NCBI GenBank assembly: GCA_001430745.1
Contig: KQ482042.1
Location: 2,159,035-2,223,034 of the forward strand
Length of the DNA: 64,000 nucleotides
Origin: Auxenochlorella pyrenoidosa
Taxonomy: Eukaryota > Chlorophyta > Trebouxiophyceae > Chlorellales > Chlorellaceae
Direction: 5' to 3'
Shown here: positions 50,001 to 61,500 of the stretch, in pieces
Layout: every line of letters begins with the position of its first letter
Position numbering within the stretch: the first letter of the stretch is position 1
The notes under the pieces: model-generated
The model's database searches: none
What the model saw: the letters and a program-made list of their open reading frames with translations, nothing else
Told to the model about the DNA's origin: nothing
Translations under genes and position numbers: made by a program

Positions 50001-52390
50001 GCCAGCGGCAGGTGCTCCACGTGCCGAGCCTGCCAAGGGCGGGGCCAGGGCAGGCTGCGCCTCGCCTTGGTTGCGCTGCTGGCGGCATCCGGGATGCAAG
50101 CTCTTTGGACCGCCAATGCTGCCAGCTGGACCGAGGCTGGCTTGCCATGCGGGGCGCGGCACCGCCGCGCGCTTTGGGGACGGGCGCCATGCTTTGTGCA
50201 GGCTGCTGCGAGCCCCAGCTGCCCACGCCGCCTGGCAGCCCACCGCTCACCTCCTCGGCGGCGTTGCAGATGGCGTCGTAGCCGACATAGGTGAAGAACA
50301 GGGCGGCGGCGGCCAGGAAGATGCCGTCCCCGCCGTAGCCCTGCACACCGGCCGCGCGGGGTACGGTGGTGGTGGTGTGTGGTGTGTGTGTGTGGGGGGG
50401 GGGCACGCGCCGCAGTGGAGGCAGCTGGGCCACGGCGAATGCACGCCCCGGACCTTGGCGCTCAGGTGCCTGCAGCCTAGCGCGCGGCAGTCTGTGCAGT
50501 GCTGTGCAGTGCTGTGCAGTCTGTGCGGGCGGCGCGGCCCACCGGGTGGAAGAAGGGCTGGGTGGGGCCCTTGATGAGGGGGGTGAAGGCCGGGTTGGCA
50601 GCGCCATACTCTGGGTTGTAGACGTAGGGCGCGGTGGGCGGGTCGTACAGGGTGGCAACGGTGCCGCGGGTGTAGCCCACCACCGCCACAAAGACGATGA
50701 GGATGAGCTTGACGGCGGTGACGCCTGCGGGGGGGCGGCCCCCGTGGGTGGGCAGGGCGCAGCTTGGGGTGCAGGCAGTCCGATGCACTTTGGCGGGCAT
50801 GACCAGGCCCATCTGCCTTGCCCTTGGAGGGCGGATGGGCGCATGCAGCCCTGCACCCTGCTGGGCACGCACAGCCGCACGCTTGTGATCCGCCCTACTT
50901 GTGATGAACAGCGCAGACTCTCGCACGCCGATGCTCAGCAGCACCGACATGAACAGGATGATGCCTGCGGGACCAGGGCGGGAGGAGGAGGCGGGTCGGC
51001 TTGCTGGCGGGGAACAGAGCACTGCCACGATGTGCATGCCCGCCAGGTGTGCCCCCGTTGCGTGGCAGGCCGAGACCTCATGCAACCGCCGGCTCCCCAG
51101 CCCCATGCCCCCCCTGGCTTTGCTGCTTGCCTGCAGCCATGAAGTCGATGGAGTGCTGGTCGTTGGCGCCGACCTCCAGCACAAACAGGCTGGGCTCCGA
51201 GTTGCACAGGCGCGCCACGTACCTGCGCACGGCGGCAGGGGAGAGGCAGCGGCATGGGGGGCCACAGACGCAGCGCGAGGTGCAAGAGCACAACAGGTGC
51301 CGGTGGCATGCAGCGAGGCTGGCGACCGCTGCCGTACGTGGCCCTGGGTTGCATGCAGCCCACGTGCCTGGAGAAGCCGCGAGCCACCGCCGCCATGCCC
51401 ACCGCATACTCGAGCAGCAGGCCGCCCAGCGTCACAAACGCGGGCAGCTCCCCAAACGTGACCTGCCAGGACGCACAGGGCAGGCGGCGGCAGGGCCTGC
51501 TCGGCGGCAGCAGGGGCGCACGGAGCGTGGCACATGGGCCGAGGCAAGCGCATGGAGCTGCACGGCTGCTGCAGCAGCGGCTGCCAGCAGGCACAGGCCG
51601 GGGCTGGATGTGGGGGTGGGGCCTCGCATCCGCGCACCGCGCTGCGAAGAGGCCTCGGGCACCCACCATTATGTACGAAAACGCGCCGCCAGACACCGGG
51701 AACTCCACCGCCAGCTCAGCAAAGCACGCCGCCGTTAGAATGGTGGCCAGCCCGCTGAACAGGTAGCTGAGCACCACCGCCGGGCTGCAGGCACGGGCGC
51801 AGAGTGCATGGGCGGCAGGCGGGCAGGCGGGCCAGTGAGCACAGCGCAGGGCAGGCGAGGTGAGGCGCAGGAGGCGCACCCGCGCGCAGGGCAGAGGCGC
51901 GCCGCCAACAGAAAACATGCAGCGACGACTGAGCAGGGGCCCTGGCGGCAGCCCACAGAGCCGCCACGCTCACCCAGCAAATGTCTCTGCTGCTATGCCG
52001 GACAGCAGGCCCCACCCAGTGCCGATGACGATGCCCAGGCCCAGCATCAGCAGGTCAAAGCCGTTGAAGGCCTTGCGCAGGCTGCCGCGCAGCAGCGCCT
52101 GCACGGCGCAGTGGGCAGGCGCCCGCGCCAGCCAGCGTCAGGCACAGGTTGAAGGTACGCCTCTAGTGCCATGCAGAGGTGTGGATGTGTGCACTGCCCG
52201 TGCCGCTCTGCAGGGAGAAGGCAGCCGCAGCACAGCCGCCACTGCATGCGCCCCTCACCTCTGACAGCTCCTCCTCCAACGTGCGCCGCCGAAAGGCAAT
52301 GCGCCTGAACGTCTGGGGCGTATTCTTGAGGGCCCTCCCGTACTCGAGCAGGAACTCCCGCTGGTGACTGCGCAGCAGCGTCCACCCCAT
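47004..52390 (-). CDS. Cationic amino acid transporter, APC superfamily, tandem copy A
   Basis: CAT proteins are 12-14-helix APC-superfamily carriers of basic amino acids in plasma or vacuolar membranes. Start MGWTLLRSHQREFLLEYG at 52390, then RRRTLEEELSE (end of exon 1, 52259). Exon 2 from 52098 has ALLRGSLRKAFNGF and the first helix motif LLMLGLGIVIG. Later exons carry SYLFSGLATILTAACFAELA, EFPVSGGAFSYIM, GELPAFVTLGGLLLEYAVGM, IILFMSVLLSIGVRES, LFFTYVGYDAICNAAEEV (conserved helix 6 region), a divergent middle, and LFSLSRIVMAASRDWLLPPF with LARISKRTQTPLVAQMVLGV (helix 8 and loop). The C-terminal helices are LAWLVCTLSLQLTCPLSYRP and AILLFYLLFSLPMSYIKHSR. A Ser/Gly-rich tail ends PPMREEG at 47004. 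Its exoplasmic loop before LAWLV is short. It is a tandem paralogue of the next gene, with which it shares several almost identical blocks. Confidence 0.88.
48908..48933. repeat. (GT)n dinucleotide repeat
   Basis: About 13 perfect TG units lie in an intron of transporter A, followed by a G-rich stretch. Confidence 0.9.
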
Positions 52391-52926
52391 GGCTGCGCCG
52401 CAGCTGTTGAGCAAGCGGTGGGCGGCAGGCGGCAGAGCTGTGGGCACCTGGGGCGCACGGCGCGCCCCAGCCTGCCTGCTCGACGCTCGGATTACACAAG
52501 CTAGTACGCGGCGCGCCCTGCAAGCTAGCCAGTTGCTGCCGCGAACGAAAGTGCTGGTGCTCGAGCGCAGGTGCCTCGAAAGCCTTCCAACGCGTTTGGA
52601 AGATGTTTGAGAGAGTTTTGGTCCTGCACGGCTGTGCCGCGCTCGCCGGAGTGGCCCAGTGACATGGCAGGGCGGCGGCGCAAAGTGCCCCTTCGCATGA
52701 ACTGCTCACATACCCCCCGTTGTGCACTGGCGACAGGCAACAGTTTATCCACGTGTTGCTCGGACTGTGTGCACCATATGCAAGCGTCAGCGCCTCTAGA
52801 TGGTGCTCTAAAGCGCCGAGGGCAGGCCCGCCGCATGATCTTCAACATGCCAGCAGGAGGGCGATGATGAATCAGATCAGATGCACACACAAGACAATAG
52901 GAAACACCAATATACCTCTGCAGCAA
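52391..52926. other. Intergenic spacer between the tandem transporters
   Basis: About 540 bases hold the 3' region of copy B and the promoter of copy A. A minus-strand TGTAA at 52492-52496 could serve copy B, 431 bases past its stop, but it lies only about 100 bases from the copy A start. No gene is seen. Confidence 0.4.
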
Positions 52927-55900
52927 CTAGGCAGCCTCGTGTCCTTCCTGGGTGGGCGGCAGTGGTGCCCGCGCTGCCTTGGTGGCGGGCTGCGGGAGAG
53001 CCCCAACTGCGCCGCCGCCGCCCCGCCCAGCGATGCCTGGACCTTGGCCTGCCGCCCTGCCGCCGCCGCCGCCCCTGCCGCCGCTGCGCCCTCGCCCACC
53101 TCCGCGGGTTATGCTGCCTGGCCGGCCGGGACCAGGTACCGCAGCAGTTGCACTGTTTGGTCGGCTGCCTGCAGCGGCGCTGCCGGCCGGGGGCAGAACG
53201 CCAGAGCCGTTGGCGAACTTGCCCCCAGCCACTACTGAACCGCTGCCCATGGTGCTCGTCTTGAGCGCCATCTCCCTGCTCATGCCGCTGCTGTGCGGGG
53301 TGCCCAGGTATGATGCGTACACAGAGTGCAGGCGGGAGGGCTGCCACTGGCCGTCCACATATGTCAACTCCACAACGCTGCAGCGCACGGGGGGCCGGGG
53401 TGGGGGCCAGGCAGGCAAGCAGGATGGGAGGACAGCAGAGCCGGGGCAGCAATGCAGCAACACACAGAGCAGGCCAAGAGCGGCGACGCCCACTGCCAGC
53501 CCAGCACTGGAGGCGCGCCAGGCCCAGGCAGTGCACCAGCCAGGTGCGCCAGCCCTGCCGGGCGCCACTCACTTGACGTCCTCTGACGCCGCGCGGTCCA
53601 CCCTGCTGTGCTTGATGTACGACATGGGCAGGCTGAACAGCAGGTAGACCACCAGCAGCACCAGGAAGTACAGGCCCGTCCGCCAGAAGGCCGAGTTGGG
53701 CAGGGCGCCGACGCTGCGTGCCGGGGCAAGGGGTAGTGACGGGCGGGGGCGGGGGCGGCCAAGCAGGCAAGTCACGGGGCTGGGGCTGTGGTGGAGAGCA
53801 AGAGAGAGCACATGCCAGCGCAGCGGGCCAAACCAGCAGGTCCCCAGGGTGCAGCTGGAACGCAGCGCAACCGCCGCTCCAGCCCCCACCTGAAGCACAG
53901 GAGGGCGATGGCTGTGGAGGGCAGCCAGGGCATGAGCCAGCGCGGGATGTGCCAGCCCTCTGGCCGGTAGGACAGCGGGCAGGTGAGCTGGAGGGAGAGG
54001 GTGAGGGCGAACCAGGGGATGGCGAACCAGGCCGGCGTCGCATTGTGGCGGAGGTTGGTGTCGCTGGGGCTGCAGGCCTGGAGCCAGGGCGGCGGCGCCG
54101 GCGGCGCTGCCGCTGCCTGGGCAGGGGCCGTGCCCGGCGGCGTGGGGGGCGGCGGGGCGGGCGCGCAGTAGAGGTTGGGGATGTCGGGCGCCGAGGTGTT
54201 CTCCATGTACCACACCGCCAGGGCTGCGGGGGGCAGGCCACGCGGCAGGTGGTGGTGGTCGTTGGTTGGTTTGTGCGGCGGTGGGGGGGTGGAGGGGCCG
54301 TGTTCATGGCTTGCCGGGCCAGGAACAGAAGCGCCCACGCCAGCTGCTGCGAGGAGGCCGTGCATGCCGCCACAACTTTGCAAGCTGCCAAGACCCCACC
54401 CAGCACTGCTTCACACCCCACACGCACGGGCAAACGAGCTTACGCAATGCTGCCTCCTGCCCTACCAGCCCAGCTGGGCGCGGGGCATGCCGGCCTCACC
54501 GATGCACACCGCGTTGATGGCCAGCATGTGCACCCAGACCAGCGTCCTGCGCGTCTTGACAGACCAGCCCCGCCCCACCGCGTGGCTGGACAGCTCCTGC
54601 TTGTCCACAGTCTCCACGGTGCCGTAGCTGCGCGGGCACACAGGGGGCAGGCGGTCAGGCAGACGCCACTGACGCCCTCGCCTGCGTGCCCGATCTGTGA
54701 AGCAGGGCCGGGCCGAGCCAGCTGTTGTGCCTGCTTGCTTGCTGTTGGGCCAACCCCTGCCGGTGTGGCCCGCCCTGCGCACGCCCTGGCGTCCCACCTG
54801 GTGAAGCGCAGCTGCAGCTCCGGGTAGTAGCGGCGCCACATCTGGGCGTTGCACACCAGCCAGAGGGCGATAAGCGTGCCAAACGATACCTTCACGGGTG
54901 TGGGGGTGGGGGTGGGGGTGGGGGGTTGGCGAGCAGGTGGCCACTCCATGGCTGACTGGAGACGTCCATCGGCAGACACCTCTGCCAGGCGCGGCGCCGC
55001 TTGGTCAGCGGCTCCCCCGGTTGCGGGCGCCCCGCCTGGCCCTGACAAAAAGTGGGGCAGAGCGGTGCAGGAGGAGCGGGGCCGGTAGGGGCACCCACCA
55101 TGGACGTGGCGGCGTCGACCTCCACCATGAAGGCCAGCAGAGCTGCAGCAGCAGGTGCATGGGCAGTGGAGAAGAGAACCAAGGGTGGCAGCAGCTGACC
55201 AAGCAGGCAGCCCACCTCCTGCTGCTGATGCCTCCTGGACGTGCGAGCCGCCGACTCAAGGGGCTGGATAAATGTGTGCGGAGGGCACTGGAAAGAGGCC
55301 ACAGGAGCAGAGGGCTCTTGGGCATGCCCGCCCACCCACCGATGATCACGCCCAGCACCATCTGTGCCACCAGCGGCGTCTGCGTGCGCTTGGAGATGCG
55401 CGCCAGGAAGGGCGGCAGCAGCCAGTCGCGGCTGGCCGCCATGACGATGCGCGACAGCGAGAAGAGGCCCACCGTCAGGGCGGTGATGATGCCAAAGAGG
55501 GCGGTGAGGCTGACAACGTACTGCATGCTCTTCAGACCTGCAAAGGCAGGGTGTTTGACGGCAAGGATGGCGGCTTAGCGGCGGGTAGACTAGCAATAGC
55601 TTGGAGCGCATCGCGAGCGGGCTAGTCCCGTGCATCCTCCTTGCCATCCTAGCACCCTCCATCCCTACTGTTGCAACGACTTGAGAGGGCTGGTGCTGCC
55701 AGTTTGATCCTGCCCAGCCAATTGTGCTGACTACCAAATGCTATCCCTGCTACCACCACCCCTTGCACCGTGGCCCCACCCTGCAGCCCCAGCACCCGCG
55801 CACCGTGCCCGTTGCTGAAGGCAGAGATGAAGGTGACCAGCGGGGGGCTGCTGCTGCCCACAATGTTGCAAGCGGGGCAGGCGATGTTAGGGTAGACCAG

Positions 55901-58139
55901 CAGGACCAGCGCCAGCGCCAGCAGGAGATAGCAGAAGATTGAGACGAGCACGGTGCCCACAATGGCTGGCGGCAGGTGGCGCACATTCTGGACCTGCGAG
56001 CCGGGAGGGACAAGCGAGCCCGGCGTGCGTGGCGTAGTGGGCAGGCGCAATCTGCAGCCGCAGGCAGAGGTGGAGGAGGACTGGCGGCGGCATGATGGCG
56101 AGGCGCAGCAGCCAGCATCCCTGGCACGCAAGCGCCACGCTGCCGCTCCATGCCACAGCCCATGCCGTACTGCGACCGTCATCCGGCTGCTCACTTCTTC
56201 CGCCGCGTTGCCAATTGCATCGAAGCCTGCAGTTGTCGGGCAAGGGGTTGGTGAGCGGCCGGGGAGTGACGGCCGAAATGCCACCCACGAGCTGCCCGCA
56301 GCTGATGTGCAGGGGTCGCCACGCCCTTGCGGGGGCCCTACTGCCACCCAGCCCACCCCACCTGTGTAACCAAAGAACAGGACGGAGGCGCCGACAAAGA
56401 GCCCATCCACGTCCCAGGCAGGCACCAGGAAGGGGTTCCAGTGGTTGTAGGGCCAGCCACTGGGGTTGTCCCAATTGGAGTAGCAGAAGCCCACGATGGC
56501 CACGGCCAGCAGCATGAGCAGCTTGATGACGGTCATGCCTGGCGCAGGGGCGGAGCCGCAGGGAGAGGGGGGAGGCGAAGCAAGCTGGGGTGTGAGCAGG
56601 CGAGAGCGGGAGGGGAGCTGCCGGGCCGGCTGGCGCGTGGGGTTGGCGCATGGGCACGCAACCATGCATGCACATGCAGCAGCTGCCAGGCAAACAACGA
56701 GGGAGCCAGCCAGGGGCCAGCAGGCTGTGGATGCGTGCCACCCGGTGTGAGCAGCCCTCTGCACTCACCCGAGATGAAGTGGGCAGACTCGCGCACACCA
56801 ATGCTCAACAGCAGGGACATGAACAGCACTACGCCTGCACGCCCGGCAGCAGCAAATGGCGCGCAGTTGGCAGAGCGGCCTGGCATCATACCAGAGATTG
56901 CAGGAGGGGCAGGGATGGAGGGATTGCTTTTGGTGCCTCCCTACACGCCTGGCCTGCGCGACTGACCCGCAGCCAGTAGGTCAAACGAGTGGCCGTCTGC
57001 TGCCTTGTCCACCCAGAGGCGAACATCACTGGGCTGCACAGCACAGCAGAGGGCGGGATTGGATGCGTGCGGCTTGGGCAGGAGAGCGGCAACCATGCTC
57101 GCTGACGTAGCCCTGCAGCACTGCAGCATGCGCGCCCAGCAGCCGCCGAACATCGCGATTCTGCATGCCTCGTGGACAAGGCGCGGAGCGTCGTCAAGCA
57201 GTGGGGCGAGCCACCACCCAGTCAACAGCAGCTGCATGAAGCAGAGAAGCTTGGAAGCAAGCCGGCCGTCCTGCCTGCATGTTGATGAGCGCCGCAAAGT
57301 TGGCCGAGAAGCCGCGAGCCACCGCTGCCATGCCCACCGCATACTCGAGCAGCAGGCCGGCCAGCGCAACGAACGCGGGAAACTCGCCGAATGTGACCTG
57401 CCGCAGGCACCCGGGGGTGCCCAGGATGGCAGGGGCTCGTCATGAAGTGTTGCAGCTGTGCGCTGGCCGGGCCGCATGGCTGTGTGGCTGTGCAGCTGTC
57501 TCACGGGGGCATCTGCCAGCTTCCACCAGACCAGGCGCCCCCCCCCCCCGCCGCCCCGCCCCACCATGATGTACGAGAAGGAGCCCCCCGACACCGGGAA
57601 CTCTGCGCACAGCTCGCTGTAGCAGGCCGAGGCCAGCAGGGCCGCCAGGCCGGCAAACAGGTAGGAGATGATGACGGCGGCGCTGCGGGCGCGGCGAGCA
57701 GGGGCAGCAGTCGACAAGTGAGCGGGGCTGAAGTGCCACTGGGGGCTGGCAAGCTGATGCGAGAGTCGGCGCAGGCGCCGCTGATGGAACGCCGTGCCTG
57801 CCTGAAGGCTGCCTGAAGGCTGCACCAGGCAGCCATGTGCGCAGCAGGCAGCGGGGGGGGGGGCGCGCATGCACGGCCTCACCCGGAGTACTCCTGCGCG
57901 GCCGTCCCCGTCAGCTGGGCCCAGCCCGAGCCGATGACGATGCCCAGGCCCAGCATCAGCAGGTCAAAGCCGTTGAAGGCCTTGCGCAGGCTGCCGCGCA
58001 GCAGCGCTTCCTGCAGCTCCTCCTCCAGCGTCCGCCGCCTGAAGGCAAACCGCCGGAAGATCTCCGGAGTGTTCACCAGCGCGTGGCCATAGTCGCGCAG
58101 GAACTCGCGCTGGTGGCTCTTCAGCAGCGTCCACCCCAT
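52927..58139 (-). CDS. Cationic amino acid transporter, APC superfamily, tandem copy B
   Basis: This is a paralogue of copy A with the same start (MGWTLLKSHQREFLRDYG, ATG at 58139) and the same order of segments. EEELQEALLRGSLRKAF is read through without the intron found in copy A, then LLMLGLGIVIGSGWAQLTG. Next come SYLFAGLAALLASACYSELC, GEFPAFVALAGLLLEYAVGM, VVLFMSLLLSIGVRES, VIKLLMLLAVAIVGF, and VLFFGYTGFDAIGNAAEEV. YLLLALALVLLVYPNIACPA, FSLSRIVMAASRDWLLPPF and YYPELQLRFTR follow. It differs in two places. There is a Pro/Ala-rich exoplasmic insertion of roughly 50 residues (APAPPPPTPPG type, with cysteines at its ends) near 54090-54190. A long Gly/Arg-rich tail ([15 protein letters not shown]) comes before the stop at 52927. 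The substrate cannot be read from the sequence. Confidence 0.88.
54899..54926. repeat. G-rich (GGGGGT)n tract in a transporter B intron
   Basis: Four to five GGGGGT units directly follow the acceptor-side boundary of an exon of the minus-strand gene, giving a C-rich 3' splice tract on that strand. The form suits a G-quadruplex. Confidence 0.7.
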
Positions 58140-58544
58140 GGCGGCGGCGGTGGCAGCGGCAGCGGCAGCGGCAGCAGGGCTGCCGCCCTAACGCTGGGCG
58201 CCCTCCCCCGACTTGAACGACGATCTGTGATGCGGACACAAGGGTACCGGTGCTCAGCCGGCTCAGTGCCGCAGCGGACTGCGAGAGCCAGCTGTTTACG
58301 GAGTGCCAGGAGAATCACGAAGCCGCTGTAATGATTTCAATTGTGTTGTTCAGAAGAAGGCGATGGCGTTCCGCAGGCAACACGGGAGCATGCCAATGCG
58401 GCAGCCGCCACTTGGCGCCGGCAGGGAGTGTTCAAGCTGCACCGTCTCCAGCCCAGGTTCCTGATGTGGATCTCAAAGGCAGAGACTCTAGCATTGCGCA
58501 GTCTGCTACATGGATGAGCGATGCGCACTGCCATTCATTGCGTG
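58140..58544. other. Intergenic spacer, transporter B/PPR-SMR
   Basis: About 400 bases between two minus-strand genes: upstream of transporter B and downstream of the PPR gene. There is a Gly-codon-like GGCAGC repeat next to the transporter start (58142-58180). No gene is seen. Confidence 0.4.
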
Positions 58545-61500
58545 TCAATCAAATCGCCGCGCAGCCCGCCCCTCGCTGGGCTCCACCAGGCAGTGCTGCA
58601 TGTCTGGCAAGCTGAAGCTCCTGCCCTCTGCCAGCATGGAGTCGAAGAGGCGGCGCAGGTGGCGCGCCTCCAGCACCAGCATGCCGTCGTTCGCACGGGA
58701 CAGGGCCACAGGCAGCAGGTGCTGCAGCATCTCGAGCACCGCCTCGCGCACCACGGGGCGGTGCCGCCGAGCGCTGCAGGGCAGCGCGGCAGCGGGAGCG
58801 GCGCGTCAGTTGCATGGATGCAAGCAGGGGGCATGCGCGGCCACGAGGTCGCTGTGCTGATCACTGTGCCAGGCACCATGCCGGGCAGCAAGCCCCTCGC
58901 TTTGACGGGAGAAGCACAGCAGCGGCCTGCCGGCCCCACCCCCACCCAGCCGCCCTGGGCCCTTGAGCACCTGCGGTTGCCGCGCCCCGTGATCAGGTCC
59001 ACCCTGCTGAGGTGCGCCGCGATGCCGCCCTGCTCGGCCTGGTGCACAGCTAGCAGGCGGCGCAGCACGTCCAGCACCACAAGCTGCGGCAGGGCCGAGC
59101 AGCGCAGGGCAGCATGCAGAGGTGCAGCTTATGAGACGCGCGCCAACACAAGCACAGAGAGCAAGCGCTGGGCACGGCAACACAAACTGCCCACCCCCAG
59201 CCGCTGCACTCGCGCCTGCCGGTCAGCCACCCCACCCCGCCCCGCCCCACCTGCGCGGTCCAGGGGCTGAACCCGTGCAGGTCAACCGCCAGCCGCCCCT
59301 GAGGCTGGAGCAGCTGGGTGCGCGGCTCCAGCGCCCCCCCGGCGGCCGCCCGCTCCCAACGCTCCGCTATGCCGCTCAGCAGCTGCTGCCGGCCCTGCCG
59401 GTCCTCTGCCCACCGGTGCAGCATGGAGTCAAACAGGATGGCAAGGCTGACCTGGTCGGCGGGCCAGCCCTCTGCATTCAGCGAGGGAGGGGGGTGTGGG
59501 CCCCAGGAGTCGTGGAGGTGAGGTGGAGGCAGGCTGACAGGGCCAGCTGGTGTCAACAGGGCCAGCGGCGCGGGCAGCTGGGGTGGGGGGGCGGGACAGC
59601 CAGGCACGCAGGCATGCCCAGCATGCCAAGCCACCAGGGTGGGTGCAACCAGTGGCGCCAGGGCCGGCAGCGCTCGTGCTTGGTCTGCACCCACCAGACT
59701 GCATCTGGCTGAAGTAGCGCTCGCAGTCCTCGTACCGCCCTGCAGCGTGACAAGTGAGCAGCACAGGCGCCAACAATGGTTGGCACAGTTGCTGCCGTAG
59801 GTCCAAGGCAGGCCAGGGCAAGGCGGCCCCCAAGGGCGCCCCCCCAGCTTGTGAACCCGGAGGCACAGGTGTGAGGGCATGCCTGGCATGTGGGCCCCCA
59901 GCGCCCGCCCCTGCTGGGGCCCGCCCCACGCACCCAGCGCCGCCAGCTGGGCCATGAGCTCCGTGTACGTCTTGCCGTTGGGGCGGCACCCGGCCGCCGC
60001 CATCTGGCGCAGCACCGCCTCTGCCCTGCCGGCGTCCCGCGTGGCGCCGTAGGCGCAGAGCAGGGAGGTCCAGACGATGACGTTGGGGCGCGCCCCGGCG
60101 GCCTGCATGCGCCGCACCAGCTCCTCGGCCACCGAGGGCTTGCCCGCCACGGCGGCCGCCTCTATGGCGCAGCCCCACACCTGCCGGGGCAGGGTGGGGG
60201 GCCATGTGGCGGATGGGCGGGTGCAGGATCGGCTGGGGGGATGCAGAGCAGGGGTGGGGAGCCAGGCGCCGGCACCCTCAGGCCCTACCACCCAGCTTGC
60301 ACACTTTGTCACCCTCACAACACGAGCCGCTAACGCAGCAGGCAAACGAGCGTTGCCGTCCCACCTGCTCGTTGGGCGCGGGCCCCTCGGCCTGCAGGAC
60401 TTCTATCACTTCCAGCGCCCGCCGCCAGTCGCCGCTGCGCGCAAAGGCTTTGGTGAGGGCGCCCCACACCTGCAGGCATGGGGAGGAGCGGGCAGGCATG
60501 GGGAGGAGACGGGCGGCGGGGGGGGGCGCTGCATCGGCACGCAGGCGAAGACGCCCAGCATGCAGGCGAGGAAAGGCGGCCTCACAGAGGATGACAGCCA
60601 GACAGGAATGGGCATGGGCCTGCGATCAAAAAGCTCAAGCTGCCCGCGGGAAGCACGCAGCGGTGAGGGCACAGCCTCTGAAACGGCACCACGGCAGAGG
60701 CCTGCCCGCCGACCTCGATGGATGGCGCCAGCCCCCGCCGCCGCATGCCCATGAGCGTCTCTATCGCCCGCATGGGCTGGTTGGACTCGGCGTAGGCGTT
60801 GACCAGCGCGCTCCAGGTGGCGTGGGAGGGGGTCACACCGCTGCGCACCATGTCGTCAAACACGGCGCGGGCGCGGTCTGCGGGGGGCAGGGGAGCGGGA
60901 GCGGGTGGGGCGGCGCGGACATGGGTGGATGGAGAGGCCATAGGGTGGCAGAGCATCACAGGTACACCATGGGGGACCTGAAACGAAATGCCTGGCCAGC
61001 GGAATCTCTGCCTGATTTGCACGACAGCCCCGTCATGCCGCGCGTGCCGGGCACGGGTCGTGCCGCCGCCGTCGGCGCGCACCCGCCCGCTGGTGCCGCC
61101 CGTTGGCGAAGATGAGGGCTCGGTAGACGTAGTCGGAGGGCGGCACGCCCCGCTCCCGCATCTCAGGCAGCACGCCGTCAGCCTCCTTCCAGCGCCCCGA
61201 AGTGCAATAGGCCTGCGCGCACAGCCGGGAGGGGCGCAGGCTGGTGCTCTGCAGGCGGCACAGCACCGCACGCGACGGGGCGCCCAAGGGCGGGGGCAGC
61301 ATCGGGCGTGCGCTCCTCATGCCGGCTTGACACGCAGACCTGAGCATGCCAGCTTCTCTCGCTTGCCCAGCGCAGGCCTGGGGCTGCAGCACAGCATGCC
61401 TTGACGGGCAAGCGGGCCGCACAACGCTATCCTTCCCCCCACCCCACCCCACCCCCCACACTCCCCACCCCACCCCACCCCACCCTGACAAGCTGCACGT

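Noticed and set aside
50488..50524. Short tandem GTGCAGTGCT-type repeat
   Set aside because: Only about three imperfect units inside a transporter A intron; not an array of the CRISPR or satellite kind.
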